64,000 nt of DNA from Triticum aestivum (GCF_018294505.1 NC_057810.1:704711095-704775094); one strand, 5' to 3'. Numbered from the stretch's first letter, positions 31,191 to 43,600 are shown. The notes: generated by a model not told the origin, from the sequence alone. Made by a program: numbers and translations.

Positions 31191-31204
31191 CATCTCTCTC
31201 ATCC

Positions 31205-32498
31205 GAGTAAATAGCATAAAACTACTACTTTATGGGTTAGGGTTCCAAAAAACTACCGGATTTATTTTTTTCGCTGATAACTATCAAGTCAGGGGTTGAC
31301 TGTTTCAGAAAACCACAAATCCTCATTGTTAAAAAATTAAACATGTTTATGACAGGTCGGGCCCGCCAGTAAACGCACCGTTTGGTTGACCGTTTGTTTG
31401 ACTGTTAACTGACTTGTGGGGGCCACATGTCAGCGCCTCATCCATAGATTTTTTACGGATTAGCTCTTACAAACATTTTGAAAAAGCAATCGGGTCCCTG
31501 GAATCAGCCTCCAAAGGGCTCTGCCCGTGGCCGTCGCCGCGCGCCATGGGGCTCCGCCCGCGGTCGCCGCGCGCGCCATGGGGGGCTTGGGTGCAGGCCG
31601 CCGCCCGGAGCAGTGGCTAGAGAAACGAAGGCTGGGGGATGGCCGGCGGCAGAGCTCACCGGCCCTGGCAGCGGAGGGCGCACGCGGTGGCAGCCATGGC
31701 TGCGACCAGCAGCTGCGCGAGCTCGACGCGAAGACAGCCAGTGGCAGAGCTTGCCGGGCCTGGCAGTGGAGAGCGCACGCGGTGGCGGCCATGGCCGCGA
31801 GCAGCAGGTGCTCGAGCTCGGGCAAGACGGCCGGCGGCAGAGCTCGTCGAGCCTGGCAGCGGACGGTGCACGCCGTGGCGGCCATGGCCGCAAGCAGCAG
31901 TTGCGCGAGCTCGGGCGCAGAGATGGCCGGCGGCAGAGCTCGCCTCGCCGGGCCTGGCAGCGAAGGACACACGCGGCGGCGTCCATGGCCGCGAGCAGCA
32001 GCTGCGCGAGCTCGGGCGCGGAGGCGGGGCGCACGAGGTGGAGGCGAGGAGAGGCAGAGGCGGGCGGTGGTGTGGCAGTAGGTGGCGAGGGCGGGCGCCG
32101 GCGCTGGAGGATCGCAGGATGTCGCTGGGTGCAGAGGTGGACGCCGGCCGCGAGGAGAGGAGCGGCTCCTTGATTGCTTTTTCAGAAAAATAGCATGGAC
32201 CCGATTGCTTTTTCAGAAATGTTTATAGGGGCTATTTTGTAAAAAGTGAGGACATATAAGATAGAGACACTGATATGTGGGCCCCACTTGTAACTTAACG
32301 GTCAATCTAACGGTCAAACAGACGGTTTGTTTAGGTGCGGGCCCGACCTGTCATAAACATGTTTAAATTTTAAGCAACGGTCATTTGGAGTTTTTTGAAA
32401 CAGCCGACCGCCCATTTGATAGTTATCTGAGAAAAATTAAAAACCGGTAGTTTTTTAAAACCCTAGCCTGTAAAGTAGTAGTTTTATGCTATTTACTC
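31205..32498. mobile_element. Mutator-like element (Pack-MULE type), 1.29 kb
   Basis: Long inverted repeats of about 300 bp: left GAGTAAATAGCATAAAACTA and right, reverse-complemented, the same 20 bases, continuing through TGTTTATGACAGGTCGGGCC and GAAAAAGCAATCGGGTCC. The element is flanked by a perfect 9 bp duplication CTCTCATCC (31196-31204 and 32499-32507), the MULE hallmark. The interior (31505-32190) is GC-rich and unlike the AT-rich TIRs, with no mudrA transposase, so it looks like captured sequence. Confidence 0.9.
31645..32035. repeat. Four tandem ~95 bp units inside the MULE
   Basis: GGCAGAGCT recurs at 31648, 31743, 31836 and 31932 (spacings 95, 93, 96). Each unit also has CCTGGCAGCGGA, GCACGCGGTGGCGGCCATGG and GAGCAGCAGCTGCGCGAGCT. 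Both strands are open: plus reads AVAAMAASSSCASS-like, minus LLLAAMAATAC-like. The near-multiple-of-3 spacing does not prove coding. Confidence 0.85.
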
Positions 32499-32562
32499 CT
32501 CTCATCCTCTTGGCCTTTCAGTTCTTCCTTCTTCTTCGGGGCAATTATTATGGCCTTCAACA

Positions 32563-32580
32563 CCCCCCCCCCCCCCCCCC
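32563..32580. repeat. C18 homopolymer
   Basis: Eighteen consecutive C; the length may be affected by sequencing error. Confidence 0.95.
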
Positions 32581-33064
32581 GGCGTCGTCCTTTCCCCGCC
32601 CACCAATGTCGGCGTTAGGCGCTGTCGGGCAAAGCCTGGTCGGTGACACTGGGGTGAGCTTGTTTTTGTTTGATTATAGCTTGACATCGGGATTTGTTTT
32701 TGGATCGTATGGAAAAAAGATCAAAATTCCATTTAATGCAGCTTTCGGTTCATATACCGTAGCGTCACGACGTGCAGATACTCGCACATCCTAATTGGAT
32801 GGAGCAGCCGACATCGGCAGATTTGGCTATGCCATCTGCCACCGGTGCGGTTCCAACGCCAGCATCGTGACAATGACGGCTTAAGAAGTTGACGTCCTTG
32901 TCATGGTGAGCTCCGACTGAAGACAATGCTGCCACGCCCGGCAATGCCTCGCCAAGCTCGGGCGCTGCTTGTGGCTTGCCATGCTCTCATGCTCCGGCTT
33001 GTGGCCAGCATCGACATGCATGGATGCCATTGTTGTGCTCCAACTATCGGTATGTGTTGCATAC

Positions 33065-33335
33065 TGCAACCTCGTCCTCACAGCTCACATTCTCACAAGG
33101 CACCAACTTGAGCGAACTAGTAGGAGAGGGGAGGCGACATGTGAAGAGTCGTGGCCTGTGGGAGGGCCGGAGGGAGGCAACTGCGTACGTGTTTTCCAAA
33201 AATAAACTTCCTCTAGGCACAATCCCGGCCCTGATGCTTGTGAAGATGCTTTGAGAAATAAACCAGTTTTCTTTACACTGATGCTTATTTGTAGAGAATA
33301 GAAACTTGCTTAGGCACCCTTATGTAGAGATAAGG
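33065..33335. repeat. Local duplication, copy 2
   Basis: Partner of 30922-31190; see there. It is followed within about 50 bp by a Harbinger element (33387). Confidence 0.75.
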
Positions 33336-33386
33336 ATTCAATTTATTTTATTAAGCACATCCCAGGCACCTTGTGCTATTGTATAA

Positions 33387-35481
33387 GAGCAACTACAACC
33401 GGATCCCCTATACCCGCCCCAAACGTCCGGACGGGCTACCCAGTCAGTGTCTGGACGCAAAAACGCGACCCAACTGGGCACCCCATTTTTGGCCCAGACG
33501 CTCAGACTTACCAGCACTCCCCATATCCGGCACATATTTGAGGTGGATATAGGGAGGCTTGGACACGTCCTGGCACGCCCGCCACATCGGTTATGTCAAG
33601 GTGGGTCCATCCCAAATCGGAGCCAAATTGACTAGTACTCTGCATCAACCGAACTCCTCCCGCCTCCCTCCTCCATTTCTCCCACCCCCTCCTTGCTAGT
33701 TGTTATCGCCCACCTTCACGATATCGTCGCCGACAGTCATGTCTGCATCCATGGGTACAGATGATGCCTCGGCGGAATCAGCTAGGGCCCCGAATTGGCT
33801 TTGGATACTTGCAAGGCAGAGAATCTTGCTCAGAAGGAGCGCCGCCGGAGGCAACGTAGGCGTGAGGCGGTGGAGAAGATAGCGGCAGCGAAGGCAGCTG
33901 TAAATGCGGCCTTGGTGGTGGCGAAGGCCGCTGCTGAGGACATGGACGCGACGCTCCCCAATCCGTCGGTCGTGGCCGTGCCCTCCCAGTCATCGTTGCC
34001 CGGCTCCGTCACACCCTCCCAGTGGAAGGGCCTCCTGGATTTGAGCTTCTCTCAATCCTTCCCCAACAAGGACATGATGGCGGACTCGCTGAAGCTCGAA
34101 GTGCATCGGGCATCCTCGGGCAATACCAGTGCCGGTCATGCCCACTTCGTGTTCGATGGAATGCTCGACCAAGAATCGGTATAAATTTTGACCCTTCCAC
34201 ATTTACATTCACAGTTAATTTTGTTGCACATATCATCGAATCATATTAGTACAACTTGCAATTTACTATGGAGGATACCAATTCCTCGGTGTTTGAAGTT
34301 TGGCAAGCAGCACACACTAAAAAGAAGAACAAAACTGCGAAAATTTACAAGCCGAGGGGTTCGGCATTCATACATTTTGAGAATGTTTTGTTGTGTAAAA
34401 GTTGGTGCCACTCTAGAATGGACCCGATTTGTGGAACCGAGCAACAAAGAGAGAAAATTTGAGAGAAAATTTGGAAACTTTATCATGAGCAAAAATACTA
34501 TGTGCAACCACACACAATGTGCAGCAACCGTGTCACGTGCTCTCTTCAACATAGATAGTCATCCATCCAAGAGGTCGTTAGCAAACATGTTGGTTATCAC
34601 AAACAAGTTGCATGTCAAACCCAAAGCAGCATTGGAATTCAAACCCATGCGTCTTTCGTGGCGGCTTTGTACCGTCAAGTGGAGAAGAAGCCATTCAATT
34701 ATTCACATTGTTGGTTGAAATGGTCGAGCTCAACTTAATCACTTGGATTGGATGAGGAAGGAGTAGAATAGAAAGGTGCATACGACTTACAACCAACCGT
34801 GCCAAAATAAACCGGCAAGTGATGGGGAAAAGTGGGAGAAGAAAAGGGTGGCATGTGAAGGTGCGTCAAGCAAAATCCGCCACTTGGACAGAAATTTTTG
34901 ATGCCCAGGAGGTGAAGAAGGAGGACAGGTACAAGATGTTCATTGATGGGCAAAGGGAGAAGATGGAGTTCAATTGGCAGAGGTTGGCCTTGGAGCAGGA
35001 GAAGGTGGAATTGGAGAGGCAATATAATGTTGCCAGTTTGGAGCTTGATCAAACAGTGACATTGTGTGGTTTTGACCTAGAGAAAGAGAGGTTGCGGCTT
35101 GTGAGAGAGACTGAGGAGTGGAGGATCATGTTGCAGGACATCAACCTCTTGGACGAGGAAGGGAAGAAGTGGTTGCTCCGCATGAAAAAGAGGATCAACG
35201 AACGTGAGAACTGAAGTCATTGATTCATTCATGTATCGTTTATCTATGTATGAACTATTGAATTTTATTTTGGCATGTACAAAATTTATCTGGCTACATT
35301 ATGTTTGTATCGTAAATGTATGATGAATTTGCCTTGTATGATCGTCATGCATGGATTTGGGTATCGGGGTTTGGGGAGTGTGGTTGTGGAGAAGGTCAAA
35401 TGAAGACCTGTTGGTGCTGTCCGCGGGCGTGTCTGCGGGCGTATAGTGATCCGAATTAGGAAATTCCGGTTGTAGATGATC
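33387..35481 (+). mobile_element. PIF/Harbinger element with ORF1, 2.1 kb, TAA duplication
   Basis: Left end GAGCAACTACAACCGGA (33387) and right end, reverse-complemented, GATCATCTACAACCGGA (35481), flanked by TAA (33384-33386 and 35482-35484). It carries an ORF1-like gene on the plus strand and no DDE transposase. Confidence 0.85.
33739..35213 (+). pseudogene. Harbinger ORF1-like (NAM-associated type) gene, broken
   Basis: Start MSASMGTDDASAESARAPNW (33739). An early 1-base slip leads into a basic helix (KERRRRQRRREAVEKIAAAK) and a conserved block (FPNKDMMADSLKLEV, HFVFDGMLDQ). After a probable intron (donor TCG|GTATAA near 34179) comes the trihelix/Myb-like region (FENVLLCKSWCHSRMDP, WRKIWKLYHEQKYY), then the C-terminal coiled coil (VKKEDRYKMFIDGQREKMEF, FDLEKERLRLVRETEEWR). 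Several stops occur between 34550 and 34850. Same protein family as the ORF1 at 22.1 kb but clearly a different lineage. Confidence 0.7.
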
Positions 35482-35763
35482 TAAGGGCTTGGATGCTTAA
35501 ACCCGTGGTGCGCCCGTTGTATACGTATATAGAAGAAGAAAAACTGCACGCGCTTGATTTAATTAAAAACGTGTTATGCAGAAAATCATGTTAATTTGGA
35601 AAATGTGACTACAATGTTTATGTCACTATATCGGCTTACGAAGCCAGTAATACAACATCATGCCGGCAATGTATATTTCTTTATAAAACCAAAAACCCTA
35701 CTCCACTGCTTCATCAAAAGAGAAGAAAAGAGAAGGAAGAAAGAACCATCTACTCCATATGTA

Positions 35764-36197
35764 CTAGAGGCAAGTCAAAGCAAACATGTCGGCGTGGTAC
35801 AAAGCCGCCTTGTGTCTTGATTGATTAACGTTGTTGTATCCGGTTACAGCGAGGCAGAAGGCAATCAAGCCGGCGTGGTACTTGTAGTCGAGCCCCAGGA
35901 CCCTGTCTACAGCCCTCTGCAACGGTGACTTGCCTGGACCGCTCGTTGCTGCTGCCTGATCACCCTGCAATGCAATGCAATGGAGCAAGAAAATTAGTTT
36001 CCTCCGCCCCCGGAAAAAAGAAACGTCCCGGTGGGTTACCGATGCGCGCGATGGGATGCGAACCTGAGGAAGGTGGCCGGTGGAGAAGAGACGAGACGAG
36101 GGCGAGAAGCTGGTGCTGCCGCCGGCGCCGTGGCGGCCACACGGCGGCTGGCGTGGATCCCGCGCTGCAGCAGACGCCGGAACACCATCCCCGACAT
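35764..36197 (-). CDS. Gene C: small putative organelle-targeted membrane protein, two exons
   Basis: Exon 1 from the ATG at 36195-36197 begins MSGMVFRRLLQRGIHASRR and is Arg/Ala-rich with no acidic residue, as in a mitochondrial presequence, then PRLVSSPPATFLRFASH. Exon 2 ends at 35764: GKSPLQRAVDRVLGLDYKYH, a hydrophobic helix (AGLIAFCLAVTGY), then ALYHADMFALTCL. Possible donors are GGTAACC (36034-36039) or CTCAG|GTTCGC; the acceptor is TTGCAG|GGTGATC (35965-35967). Neither donor gives the open exon 2 frame directly (phase 2 against phase 0), so either another acceptor (for example AACGAG|CGGTCC) is used or the gene has a frameshift. A TATA box lies about 55 bp upstream of the ATG. Exon 1 is homologous to gene A. 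Function unknown. Confidence 0.55.
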
Positions 36198-36252
36198 GTT
36201 GATGTTAGCCCGGCGCGTGATCTTCCTCCTCCTTCTCGACTTCTTCTTGTCC

Positions 36253-36258
36253 CGTATA
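36253..36258 (-). promoter_or_regulatory. TATA box of gene C
   Basis: CCTATATACGGG on the minus strand, about 55 bases upstream of the gene C ATG, implying a short 5' UTR. Confidence 0.45.
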
Positions 36259-36767
36259 TAGGTGAATAATGAATGCATATGCCGCTTGAAAAATATACGA
36301 GTCCCTCCCGTCCCTATATATATCTGCGTCGATGGGCTCTCCGACTCGAACCTACATAACATACCGACGAGGTATCCAGGTACACCACCACCTGATGAAT
36401 CATGATCGACTTCCACGATTTTTGTATATACCCATCCTACTATGCAATCTCTTCCTTGAAGAAGACATACGCTTGCTGACATACTTTGGGAGACTACGCA
36501 GCAGCTCTCTGTCGTAAACAGACCAATAGTAGCCTCTCAACGAGCCACCTCTGCCGAGTATAACACACATAGTAAAAGAATAAACAAATGAATTATATTT
36601 AGATCTAGAGATATATAGCTCTTTATACTTTTCTTCGTCTTTTGGGATATTGTTGGGGACGCGCTACGCGTGGGTTGACGGATCTTTTTAAAAGACCCAC
36701 CGCCTCGGCAGTCGTTAGATCTAGCTATTCAGCGTCCAATACCGTTCAAATCATTGAAATAAGGGTA

Positions 36768-36990
36768 GCGTTGCAGAATCCTTTGCAACAAAGGTTATGT
36801 TGCAGAAATCTTTTGCAATATAGATGATGTCGCAGTTTTTTTATTTTTGTAACATGGGTGGTGTTGTCAAGAAAATTTTGCAACACAGATAGATGTTGCA
36901 GACAAAATATTTGCGATTTTTGTCTTTTTTTTTGCAACATAGGTGATGTTGCGGAAGAAAATTTTGCAACTCACATGAAGTTACAGAAAA
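36768..36990. repeat. Degenerate tandem repeats of TTGCAACATAGGTGATGTTGCAGA
   Basis: About five units of 40-45 bp, each with a TTGCAAC...GATGTTGC core that forms a short inverted repeat (TTGCAACA/TGTTGCAA). Poly-T runs separate them. Likely subterminal sequence of a DNA transposon whose ends I could not define. Confidence 0.6.
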
Positions 36991-37184
36991 ATTTGCAAAA
37001 GAGGTCATGCGAAGGACATGAGTCACACAGAGGAGGCGGGGGATCGCTCGTGTGCGATCCGCCGGCTAAAGGCAAGCGTTTCCCATATTGTTGTTGTTGT
37101 GAACAATTTGTATTGTCGTGGGCCAATGGACTTCTCTATTAGGGTGATTTTTGTTGAACACCCAAAGTTGAATTCTTGGATTCG

Positions 37185-38740
37185 CCACTGGGTGACAGAT
37201 GAACCACCGTCCTCCCCGTTGCCAGAGGCCGTCCCCAAGGATGCTCCCGTTCCTCCCCCACCCACTCGCAGGAGCACTCCGAGGTTGAACCCGCCGCCGG
37301 CGGTCATTTTTTCTTGCTGGAATTGCTGCCCGTCGGCGAAAACGACCGCTGCAAGGGCGTAGGACATCGGTCCGACATTTCCTGCGTCCCCGGCCGCATG
37401 CGCCACCGGGGCCGTCAAGTACACAGTGCGTGCGGAGAGCTTATCTTGTTCAGGTTAGCAATTGCTATTTGCAACCAGGCTGGCCAATCATCAAATGAGA
37501 TATTATCTCCCTTATGATGAAAGAATGGCATCGGGATGTATCACATTGTTGCAACAGCGATGCGAACCGTAGACTAGACTGTAATTTCCTGACTAGCTCA
37601 TATGTTTTTTCTATGTAAATTTTTTTGATAGGTCTTTTGTGCATTTTTTTAATCTTGTGATTAAGTATACTTATACTATTAACACTTGTTCAGTTATAAG
37701 GCTGTGTTAAAGATCCTTATGACAGCTATGAGTTGCCTCGCAATGCTGTTAAATATCCTACCAATACTTCTTCTTTACTGCCCATATCGTAACAAATGGT
37801 TGCCTTAAAACCTCTGTTTAGTATCCTTATAGCACTAAAAAGTTGCTTTAAACTGTGTTAGATATCATAACAATACTGATAAGCAGCCTTAAACTAATGT
37901 CAAATATCCAAACATTATTGATAAGTTATCTTTTGGTTAATACATAAGTTAGTGCTTTTGAATCCCTTACTGTTGCTGTTGCGATATTACAGTGATCTAC
38001 CAATCTAAAATAAATTATACGGATATCTAGGCTTGTAGATTTTTGGTAATGACTTAGGATGTGTTTGGTTGGAGAGATAAATAAGGATGGGTTAGGATCT
38101 TCCCGATTTTATTACAACATTTCTCATTTTGATTTGTTTATATATAGATTCATAGCATCAGGTTTTTGTTTTTGGACTAAACTGCAAGTATTGACCACAT
38201 ATATATACCAGCATGGGCATTTCTTGCGTGTTAGTGTGTTACAAAGAATTATTCATACAAAAATAACTTGGACCTCCTTTTTCAAAAGTGTTTCGCATCA
38301 AAACTGAGGGGAAAAAGTTTTTGCATTCTCTCGCTTACAAAAAGAGATGGCATCAACCACCGTCAGATTCATTGCCCCCCTCTCTATTTTCATGCTACTG
38401 ATAACTGATTGCGCCTCCAGTACATCTACAGTCTCAGCTTCTTCGAGATTTTCTGGATTCTGATCTTCTGTGAAAAAAGTGTAATCTGGATGAACTTGCA
38501 CAGTCTCTAACTTTTCTTTTATCACTCATCTTAATTTTTAGCGGCACGACCACTCTCAAGCTTTCATCACAAGCTAATATTATAGTATTCAAAAACAATT
38601 GACCCAGTTTGATTGTAATACTAGAAAATGTCATATTTTTGTTCTTTGTGTAGTTCGTTCAAAAACGTATTTACATGTGTCTGGTATGTTTGCAAAAATT
38701 GACAGTAGCTTGTTACTGTGCTGCTCTTATAGCCATCATG
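37185..38740. other. Largely non-coding stretch
   Basis: AT-rich with loose repeats (GTTAAATATCC, AACAATACTGATAAG at 37745-37920). GGATTCGCCACTG near 37184 looks like a hAT right end without a partner. A 75-codon minus-strand frame (38298-38525, with VHPDYTFFTEDQNPENLEEA) is acidic and protein-like but unplaced; it could be a distal exon of a neighbouring gene. Confidence 0.4.
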
Positions 38741-38870
38741 CCCTCCTTTTCATCCGTCCCAAAATTCTTGTCTTACATTTGTTTAGATACGGATGTATCT
38801 AACACTAAAATGTAACTAGATACATTCGTATTTAGACAAATTTAAGACAAGAATTTTGGGACGGAGGGAG
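38741..38870. mobile_element. Stowaway-type (Tc1/Mariner) MITE, 130 bp
   Basis: The right end reads, reverse-complemented, CTCCCTCCGTCCCAAAATTC and is followed by TA. The left arm is CATCCGTCCCAAAATTCTTG with a slightly damaged tip. The two arms form a near-perfect hairpin. Confidence 0.85.
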
Positions 38871-38872
38871 TA

Positions 38873-39612
38873 TATCAACATGGTTGTGTGAAATGGAGCA
38901 TCGTAATATCAAACGTTGAGCGGATCAAGTGTGTTCAGGTTGTTGTAAGCATTTTCAGTTCAGTGTTACTTGAACTTTCAGACACAAATGCAGATTTATA
39001 TTTACTTATATTCGTTGTTGGATGGATACCAAATACAACACTGTAATAATAAATCTAACATGCTCATAACCTTACAAGAACTGCAAAGAGAATATGTGGA
39101 AACTGATGATATGAAGCATAAAACAAATTAGCGACTCTTGGTTGCCTTCTTTTCTTCATAACATCGCACATCAATGTCTTCTAGGTGCTGGTATACACTT
39201 ACTTTTAATTTCTTGATGTGTTTAGTGGATTAGTTAATCAATGGAAGTGCTCTTAGTTTTGGTTACTAGAAATACATTTGAATCTAGCCAGGTTCTCCAA
39301 TTTTGTACTGCAGCGGCTTATAGATAATTGAGCAAATGTATCTACAGCTTTCCCTAAATCTGGCACCTTTAGTGTGGAATATCTAATATGACAGGTGCCA
39401 CCATGAGTGCTGGGCAGATTGATTCATTGTTCTACTGGTTGCATAATGCCTCTTCTGTAGAGCATGCTTCACATGGATTTCCAAACGACAACAGTTCCTT
39501 CAAATCTAAGTGTGTATACATACATGTTCCTCAGATAAATGTTTGTTAGTTATTGTGTGATGGGTAGCATGTTCAGATAGCTGCTACGGATGCATGTTGA
39601 GATCTGGAGCAT
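38873..39612. other. No gene recognised
   Basis: AT-rich sequence without a convincing frame or repeat. Confidence 0.5.
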
Positions 39613-39639
39613 CTAGATTTGTGATACTTGCTTAACAAA

Positions 39640-39972
39640 GAGAATTATGAGCTCCCTCATAACAGTAAACCAAAACTGCATCCGGATGAGGAGCAATATT
39701 GTGCACAATAATGAACCAGGATTGTCGGTGATGCGCTCTTGTGATGGAAGACGAGAGCATTCCACGCGTTCCAAATGGTCAATAATTAAGCAAACATGTA
39801 AAATTTGTCGCAGATAGATAAGCAACACGGTGCGCCACCAAGCAAACAAATTGGAAAGATGATTTCTCATGCTAAAAGCAAATGAGGAAGTCTTAAGAAG
39901 ATAGGTGCGGGCATCATTGTGCATGTTTGCAGGTAGGGCATTACAGCCAGCTACTAATTCAGCGAAAATCAC
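39640..39972 (-). pseudogene. Fragment of a non-LTR (LINE-type) retrotransposon tail
   Basis: On the minus strand a frame contains FAFSMRNHLSNLFAWWRTV and, one frame over, IWNAWNALVFHHKSASPTI, resembling the W..WK.RN..VF segment after the reverse transcriptase in plant LINEs (zf-RVT region). Short and frameshifted; assigned by motif only. Confidence 0.35.
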
Positions 39973-40293
39973 AAAGATAGAAGAGTGGCAGCACGTTGGG
40001 CATTACAGCTACACCAAAATGAAGTAAGATGGTTCTCCAATCCTTGATGATGACTACTGCGTCTCTTGGGGTGCAGTGGTCTAGGTCTTGTCAGCAACCT
40101 TTTTACCTGCATTCAAGGATTGTCATTTTCCTATTAGTACACTGCTATTCACCACAAGAAACCATTACAAGTCTACCCTATACATGCATTCAATGATTGT
40201 GCTTCACATATTTGTATACTAGTACGCACAAGAAACCATCCATGCCCTAACATATATATAGAAAAATAAAAGCAGCTAAACTAGCCCGCTACG

Positions 40294-40599
40294 GTGAATT
40301 CTCAATGTTACCGTTCGGTCAAGCTGAATGTAGATGCTTCATACTTTGATGAAACTGGAACTGGAGCAACGGCGGCTGTCATCCACGACCAGAACGGGGT
40401 GTTTTTGGCAGCACAATGCCGCTTTCTAACACATGCAGCCAATGCATGTAATGTGGTGGTCAACTTCTGTACTAGTCAATTACAATGGCGGGACTCGGCG
40501 GCTGCAGTCTACGCAGAATGTCTCGATGTGACAAACTTAATAGGGAAGGTCATTTTTCAGCATTGTAAAGAGAAGCTAATGGTGTCTAACATGAGCTAG
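40294..40599 (+). pseudogene. RNase H-like (RVT_3) domain fragment
   Basis: KLNVDASYFDETGTGATAAV followed by IHDQNGVFLAAQCRF is the typical start of the plant RNase H-like domain found at the end of LINE polyproteins and in related host proteins. The first Asp of the active site (NVDAS) is present; the later part (YAECLDVTNLIGKVIF) is degenerate (normally AEA.A). It is opposite in strand to the LINE-like piece at 39.7 kb. Confidence 0.5.
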
Positions 40600-40637
40600 C
40601 TAGATTTAGTTATTCGAATAAATTTTCATGTAATTGG

Positions 40638-43600
40638 GTGGACGACCCTCCGGACTGGATGATTCCGGTCCTGGCAAACAATGTAATCGTATGCCGTTTA
40701 CCTCGAGCAGCGGCACCCAGGTACATGCAACTCGTTGCCTCCATTGAACAGCGTGTGGATTTGAAGACACTGTCACTTGCAGAACTTGTCGGCCGTTTTA
40801 AGGCACACGATGAGAGAATTCGGATGAACTTCAGAGACCCGAAGGACGGAGAGCACCTGTTTCTAACCAGGGTTCAGTGGATGAACTTGTCTGCAGCAGA
40901 GAAGAAGAACAAGGCAGGACCGTCAAGCAGAACAGGAAAAAAGGAGCAGCGTCAGTTTTCAGCAAAGATAAGCAACGCCGAACAGAACGGGGATGAACCT
41001 GAAGCAAGACCCAAGTTCGACCGAAAAAGATTAACTGCCACAATTGTGGTTGAGATATGTGAGTTGATGGAAGACCAGCCTGTACAGAATTTTGATGGTA
41101 ATGCAGTGGTACCAAAGAAGGCAGAACTTGCTGAGGAGAAAGGTAGAATCACCGAAGTCGTGACACTTGTGGAGGAGAAGGTACACCTTCAGCGCAAGGA
41201 CAAGGTGAAGAATGATACCCATTTCTGGTATCTTGACTCCGGAGCAAGCAATCATATGAAGGGAGATCTGTCGCAGTTCACTGAATTGAATTCTGGCGTT
41301 GCTGGAACAGTAAAGTTTGGTGACGGATCAACAGTGAAAATTCATGGCAGAGAGATGGTTCTATTTGAAACCCGCACCGGTGAGCATAAGGCGCTGATGG
41401 ATGTGTGCTATATTCCGAAGTTAAAATCAAACATTGTTAGTCTTGGGCAGCTTGAAGAAAGAGGCTGCAGAATTGTCCTAGAGGATGGATATATGTTGCT
41501 GTTTGATCGGCAGCACATACTTATTGCTGAAGTAAAAAAAGGTCCAGAAATAGAATGTATGCGCTGAACTTAGACCATGCAGATCCTGTATGTCTTATGG
41601 CTAGTATGGAGGAAGAAGCTTGGAAGTGGCATGCTCGCTCGGACAGAAATCCATGGTGCATGGGCTCCCTTGTGTTGCAGCTTAGTTCGTAAACAGAAGC
41701 AAGCGCCGTTCCCTGGCGAGGCAAATTCAGAGCAAGCAAAGTTATGGAACTCATGCATGGAGACTTATGTGGACCCATCTCCCCTGCAACTCCTGCCGGT
41801 AATCAGTATTTTCTACTGGTAGTTGATGACTTCAGCAGATTTATGTGGATTGAGCTGTTAAAATCCAAAGATCAAGCACTTGAGGCTTTAAAAAAAATTA
41901 AGGTTGCGGCTGAAGTTGAAGTGGAGGCAAAGTTAAAAGCCTTTAGGACAGACCGGGGAGATGAATTTACTTCAAATGAGTTTTATGCATACTGTGATCT
42001 CCATGGAATCAAGAGGTACGTCACTGCACCATACACACCGCAGCAAAATGGTGTAGTAGAGCGCCGGAATCAGACGATTGTGGCGATGGCACGGAGTATG
42101 CTGAAAAGCAAAAACATGCCAGGAAGGTTTTGGGGCGAGGCTGTAACTACGGCTGTCTACGTATTGAATCGAGCACAGACGAAGAGTGTGGTCGGCATGA
42201 CCCCGTATGAAGCTTGCAATGGAAGGAAACCCACCGTTGATCATTTGCGCACTTTTGGTTGAGTAGCACATGCCAAAACAGTGGGAAGTCACATTGGAAA
42301 ATTAGCTGATCATAGCACACCTATGGTGATGATCGGTTAGCAGAGAGGCTCCAAAGATATCGCCTGTATAATCCTGCAACAAGGAAGGCGTTTGTGTCGC
42401 GAGATGTGGCGTTTGAGGAGCAGAGGTCATGGAATTGGGAAAAACCAACAAAGGTACCGTTGGATCCATGTGAAATTTTTCATGTGACATATCCGGTTGA
42501 TGCAGGTCACAAGGACGGGGAGGTTCACTCTCAAGATGAAGCTTCAGGTTCGCCGCCGCCCATGCAAGGCGGTGACCTGGACACGAGGGCTCCAAGCTCT
42601 CCTGTAACGTCTCTTGCCACGGCACAAAGAAACCGTGTCATGGCAGAACATTCTTCTGCCTCGACAGATGCTTCTGTTGCCACGACAGACTTTCAGGAGG
42701 AGATTGCTGCACCAGCTGAGCCACATCAGTGCGTTCCTGTTGATGAAGAGCAGGACGAACCAGAGGAGGAGCGCGTCGCACCACCCACACCGGTTCGGCT
42801 GCGACCTCTCGCAGAAATTTATGAGGCTACTGAACTGCCAAAAAAGAACGGTGCAAGAGGAGGCAATAAGAAAAATGTAGCAGGTCTTTGCATGTTTGGG
42901 GTCGAGGAACCAGCGAACTATGAAGAGGCCAGTCAAGAAGAGAGTTGGAAGAAAGCCATGGGCGAAGAGATTGACTTGATTCTTGAGAATAAAACTTGGA
43001 CAATCACAAATTTGCCGGATGGGCAGCAAGCCATTGGGCTCAAGTGGGTCTATAAGATAAAGAAAGACGTGCAAGGCGCTGTGGTGAAGAATAAAGCACG
43101 TCTATTTGCAAAAGGTTTTGTGCAGCAACAAGGAGTGGATTTTGAGGAGGTGTTTGCTCCAGTAGCTCGTATGGAATCAGTACAAGTGCTCATAGCAGTT
43201 GCAGCCCATATGGATGTTAAATCTGCATTCCTAAATGGTGACTTAAAAGAGGAGGTGTATGTGAAGCAACCTCCAGGTTTCATCAAGAAAGGGAATGAGT
43301 ATAAGGTTTTGAGGCTGCACAAGGCTTTGTATGGGCTTAGACAACCACCAAGGGCATGGAATATCAAGTTGGATCAAACATTAACTTCTCTTGGCTTTGA
43401 AAGAAGTCCACTTGAACATGCTATGTACTCTACAAGAGAGGCATGAATAAAAGAAGTCTCCTTGTTGCTGTATATGTGGATGATTTGCTGATAACAGGGG
43501 AAGATGAGAAGGAGATTGGGAGATTTAAGCTGCAGATGAAAGAATTGTTTAAGATGAGTGATTTGGGACTGTTGAATTATTACTTGGGTATTGAAGTTCA

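Noticed and set aside
31460..32193. Up to 231-codon frames inside the MULE
   Set aside because: Open on both strands and made of four tandem GC-rich units. I keep the repeat and the element but not a protein call.
38059..38100. TTAGGATGTGTTTGGTTGGAG as a Harbinger/Tourist left end
   Set aside because: No matching right end or duplicate TTA was found; recorded only as resemblance.
38298..38525. Acidic 75-codon frame as the last exon of gene D
   Set aside because: It is 6 kb away with a copia pol between, and I cannot show matching splice sites, so the link is unsupported.
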